From the NCBI GenBank assembly GCA_019100305.1, contig JAHRHW010000195.1, forward strand, positions 1 to 8,132: a stretch of 8,132 nucleotides of DNA. Direction: 5' to 3'. This document shows, in pieces, positions 5,924 through 8,132 of this stretch. Origin of the DNA: Candidatus Thiodiazotropha taylori. Lineage in GTDB: Bacteria; Pseudomonadota; Gammaproteobacteria; Chromatiales; Chromatiaceae. How positions within the stretch are numbered: position 1 is the first letter of the stretch; every line of letters begins with the position of its first letter. The position numbers and the translations under genes were made by a program. The notes under the pieces are model-generated. The model worked only from the letters and a program-made list of their open reading frames with translations. It did not search any database and was not told the origin of the DNA.

Positions 5924-6334
5924 ATGCAAGATCCTCTCGAACTGTTGTCACGCCTTCGGGTAGCCACTCAGACCCGGGTGCTACCTGATGACGTGGCAGG
6001 ATGGCTCGAGAGGGGTATAGATCACCTCAACTCAGGTGGCTCACTTGATCGGGGACTGGGACTGAAGGCGTCAGGTGTGCGAGCCTTCAAAAACCACCAA
6101 GCTGTCAGAATGCGAAACTTCTGGCTGACTCAGGCAGCAGCAAATGTTGCTGAAAATAACATTTCACCTTGGCGCAGAGCTGGGCGTTTATCAGAAGCAA
6201 TCAAGCGACACATAGCCTTCCCACGTTCTGACAGCATGCTGGATCAGGCTATTAGCGAAGCTATCAATCACCATCCCGGTGGTATCGAACAATTTCCAAC
6301 CTCTCAACGGCAACTTCACAGATTACTGACATAA
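5924..6334 (+). CDS. Hypothetical protein, 136 aa, upstream of capsid gene
   Basis: I chose the ATG at 5924, 4 nt after the previous stop. The frame is open further upstream (ATG at 5843), but that part overlaps the 98-aa gene in another frame and looks non-coding. The 136-aa product begins with LELLSRLRVATQ, then LDRGLGL (41-47), an Arg- and Ala-rich helical stretch about 53-76 and RRAGRLSEAIKRH (84-96). It is basic, with no membrane segment. Similar small helical proteins of unknown function occur beside phage terminase or head genes, but I cannot name the family. Ribosome site is poor, which fits coupling to the upstream gene. Confidence 0.7.
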   Translation: MQDPLELLSRLRVATQTRVLPDDVAGWLERGIDHLNSGGSLDRGLGLKASGVRAFKNHQAVRMRNFWLTQAAANVAENNISPWRRAGRLSEAIKRHIAFPRSDSMLDQAISEAINHHPGGIEQFPTSQRQLHRLLT

Positions 6335-6376
6335 CTCCTCTATTCGTGTCAGTGGTTCTAGGTATAGGCTCAGATT

Positions 6377-8132
6377 ATGAGCAAACCATTCGAAATCCGA
6401 GCTGCTGGTCAAAGAGGAACCACAGAAATCCTCATCTACGGCGACATTGGCGACAGCTGGTCTGATGAATCAGTCCAAGCCGCTGATTTTGTCCGTGATC
6501 TTCAACAGATCCAGGCTGAGATCCTGACAGTCCGCATCAATAGCTACGGTGGTTCAGTCAGTGACGGTATCGCAATATACAATGCACTCCGCCGGCATCC
6601 CGCAACAGTTAACATTGAAATTGATGGGGTAGCCGTATCGATCGCAAGCCTCATCACCATGGCTGGTGACTCGATCAGTATGGCTGAAAACGCCCTTCTG
6701 ATGATCCACGCACCATGGGGTGCTGCGGCCGGCAATTCAAAAGACATGCGCGAAATGGCGGCAATGCTCGACAAGTTTGCCGATGCGATGACCTCAGCCT
6801 ATTCCAGTCGACTCGGTAGCGATACCACAAAGCAGTGGCTTTCAGATGGAGAAGACCATTGGCTGACAGCATCCCAGGCACTTGAACTCGGTCTCGTCGA
6901 TGAGATCGGCGCCGCATTGGATATCGCCGCTTCACTTCCCCCCAAACAACGATTCACTATTCCGGAGGCAATCATGCCAAAAACTGACTCAACTAAATCT
7001 GACCCAAATCTTGTAAAACAGGCTGAGGGGGCTGTATTGGCGCGCATTCAGGCTCGAAATAACGAGCTGCTACCGATATTCGCCATGCATGCCGGCAAGC
7101 CTGGCATGTCTGAACTCAAGGACAAGGTACTCGGAGATCCCAGTATTACTACCGATCAAGCTAGGGCAATGATGCTTGATGAACTAGGTAAGGGGGTTGA
7201 ACCACTCAACCAGGTGGTTTCACAAGGTTCAGCCGTCTGGGGAGAAAATGGGCACCACGCTGATTTCAAGGATGCTGCTGTTGATGCCATGCTGTTGAGA
7301 GCTGGAATCTCAGTTAATGATCCACATCCAGCAGCCAGCGATCTTCGTGGACGTTCTGTGCTTACCATTGCAGAAACTATGATTGGTCATCGAGGGTCGA
7401 CCTTCTTACATGGCGCCAGTCCCAGTGAAATTGTGAAGGCGGCGATGACTACCTCTGACTTTCCGGATTTACTCAGCGGTGTGGCCGGTAAAAGTCTGAT
7501 GATCGGCTATGAAAATGAACCGGCTTCACATCGCAGATGGACACGATCGGTCGAAGTGGATGACTTTAAACCAGTGACCCGCGTCGCAATTTCTGAAGCA
7601 CCTGAGTTGTTGGAGATTTCGGAACATGGTGCATACCGAGAAGGAAGTCTTTCAGATCGAGCAGAAAGCTATAAGCTGAAAACTTACGGACGAATCATGA
7701 AATTGACCCGGCAGGCAATCATTAACGATGACCTGGGCGGGTTTACAAGAATCCCAATGGCTTTCGGCGCCTCGGCAGCTCGCCTAGAAGCGGATAAAGT
7801 GTATGAACTGCTGGCTAACAACCCGAATATGAGTGACGGACATGCACTCTTCAGTGCAGAGCATGGAAATCTCGCTGTAAATGGAGCATCACTAAGCTTA
7901 GTAACTCTAAGTCAAGCACGTGTTTCTATGCGCACACAGAAAGGCCCCAATGGCGGCTATCTGAATATCATCCCGAGGTATTTGATTATACCGGCAAGTA
8001 TGGAGAGTGAAGCACTGGCATTTCTCTCAAATGAACATTTCGAGCGAATCGTTGACGGTGATACCGTCCGCTCAAAACTGACCTGGGTGCGTGATCTTGA
8101 ACTGGTTGTTGATCCACGACTAGAAGCAGAGC
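6377..8132 (+). CDS. ClpP-like prohead protease / major capsid protein fusion (partial, right end missing)
   Basis: The frame from ATG 6377 is open for 585 codons to the edge, so the C terminus lies outside. Residues about 1-190 are a ClpP-type (S14) prohead protease: INSYGGSV (54-61) forms the oxyanion-hole motif, S88 (GVAVSIAS) aligns with the ClpP nucleophile, H111 (MIHAPWG) with the histidine, D160 (DHWLTA) with the aspartate. LELGLVDEIG (169-178) ends the domain. Residues about 200-290 are helical and may be scaffold or delta-like. About 300-585 are a Mu/HK97-type capsid protein: YGRIMKLTRQAIINDDLGGF (437-456) and MSDGHALFSAEHGNL (485-499). Such fusions are known in prophages. An in-frame stop at 6365 fixes the first start; its ribosome site (AGG) is weak, unlike the internal one at 6964. 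Confidence 0.92.
   Translation, partial: MSKPFEIRAAGQRGTTEILIYGDIGDSWSDESVQAADFVRDLQQIQAEILTVRINSYGGSVSDGIAIYNALRRHPATVNIEIDGVAVSIASLITMAGDSISMAENALLMIHAPWGAAAGNSKDMREMAAMLDKFADAMTSAYSSRLGSDTTKQWLSDGEDHWLTASQALELGLVDEIGAALDIAASLPPKQRFTIPEAIMPKTDSTKSDPNLVKQAEGAVLARIQARNNELLPIFAMHAGKPGMSELKDKVLGDPSITTDQARAMMLDELGKGVEPLNQVVSQGSAVWGENGHHADFKDAAVDAMLLRAGISVNDPHPAASDLRGRSVLTIAETMIGHRGSTFLHGASPSEIVKAAMTTSDFPDLLSGVAGKSLMIGYENEPASHRRWTRSVEVDDFKPVTRVAISEAPELLEISEHGAYREGSLSDRAESYKLKTYGRIMKLTRQAIINDDLGGFTRIPMAFGASAARLEADKVYELLANNPNMSDGHALFSAEHGNLAVNGASLSLVTLSQARVSMRTQKGPNGGYLNIIPRYLIIPASMESEALAFLSNEHFERIVDGDTVRSKLTWVRDLELVVDPRLEAE
6964..6976 (+). promoter_or_regulatory. Internal ribosome-binding site and in-frame ATG in the protease/capsid fusion
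   Basis: GGAGG (6964-6968) stands 5 nt before ATG 6974, which is codon 200 of the fusion in the same frame. This is the strongest ribosome site of the gene and lies between the end of the protease domain and the helical scaffold-like region. It would start a protease-free scaffold-capsid protein (MPKTDSTKSD...). Lambda C/Nu3 works by the same logic. Translation from this site is not proven. Confidence 0.6.

Larger units (their letters stand above)
2134..8132 (+). mobile_element. Integrated phage-related element (left end), possibly a capsid-forming satellite
   Basis: The element starts at the tRNA-Lys attachment half and continues past the right edge. All its recognised genes face right: integrase, AlpA-like regulator, DUF1376 and P-like replication proteins, small unknown genes and a protease/capsid fusion. 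Base composition falls at the junction and is especially AT-rich from about 3700 to 4700. No CI/Cro pair, recombination genes, terminase or lysis genes appear between integrase and capsid. A compact int-alpA-replication-capsid order is characteristic of capsid-forming PICI-type satellites. A degenerate or minimal prophage is the main alternative, and terminase, portal and tail genes could still lie beyond 8132. Confidence 0.8.

Noticed and set aside
6544..7368. Minus-strand open frames opposite the protease/capsid gene
   Set aside because: The plus strand carries a continuous 585-codon frame with protease and capsid motifs; the antisense frames have no motif or ribosome site.
1..8132. CRISPR array, insertion sequence or rRNA
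   Set aside because: No regularly spaced repeats, transposase motifs or rRNA-like sequence were seen.

Overview
The window joins a bacterial chromosome to an integrated mobile element. The chromosomal part (1 to about 2180) is visibly GC-richer. It carries minus-strand genes for lipid-type enzymes and the 3' half of a tRNA-Lys(CTT) gene. Family composition and the tRNA sequence suggest a gammaproteobacterium, but genus and species cannot be fixed from this sequence.

Chromosomal flank, all on the minus strand: a cyclic-nucleotide-binding domain fused to a FeeM-like GNAT acyltransferase (827-1825, TTG start with a strong Shine-Dalgarno), then 15 nt later a membrane di-iron fatty-acid hydroxylase/sterol desaturase (59-811), then the likely first 17 codons of a further gene (1-53) leaving the window. 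Spacing suggests one operon. Upstream lie about 260 nt with no recognisable gene, then a perfect 13-bp terminator stem (2092-2127) and the tRNA-Lys 3' half (2134-2179), which is the left attachment site.

Mobile element, all genes on the plus strand, 2180 to beyond 8132: a control region with a sigma70-like promoter, tandem 11-bp repeats and a hairpin (2265-2335); a complete tyrosine integrase (2366-3616); an unknown gene translationally coupled to it (3613-4074); an AlpA/excisionase-type HTH regulator (4148-4366); a small acidic protein (4395-4655); a DUF1376-like replication protein (4684-5175) overlapping a lambda-P-like helicase loader by 101 nt (5075-5500); two unknown small genes (5623-5919, 5924-6334); and an ORF of at least 585 codons running off the right edge (6377-8132). 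That ORF fuses a ClpP-like prohead protease to a Mu/HK97-type major capsid protein.

The layout int - AlpA - small replication module - capsid, in about 6 kb, has no recognisable CI/Cro, antitermination, recombination, terminase or lysis genes. It resembles a capsid-forming phage satellite (cf-PICI-like) more than a full temperate phage. This is inference, because the right end is not visible. The most notable detail is a strong internal ribosome-binding site in the capsid fusion (GGAGG, 5 nt before an in-frame ATG at 6974), exactly at the protease/capsid junction. It could let one gene make both a protease-bearing and a protease-free capsid protein.
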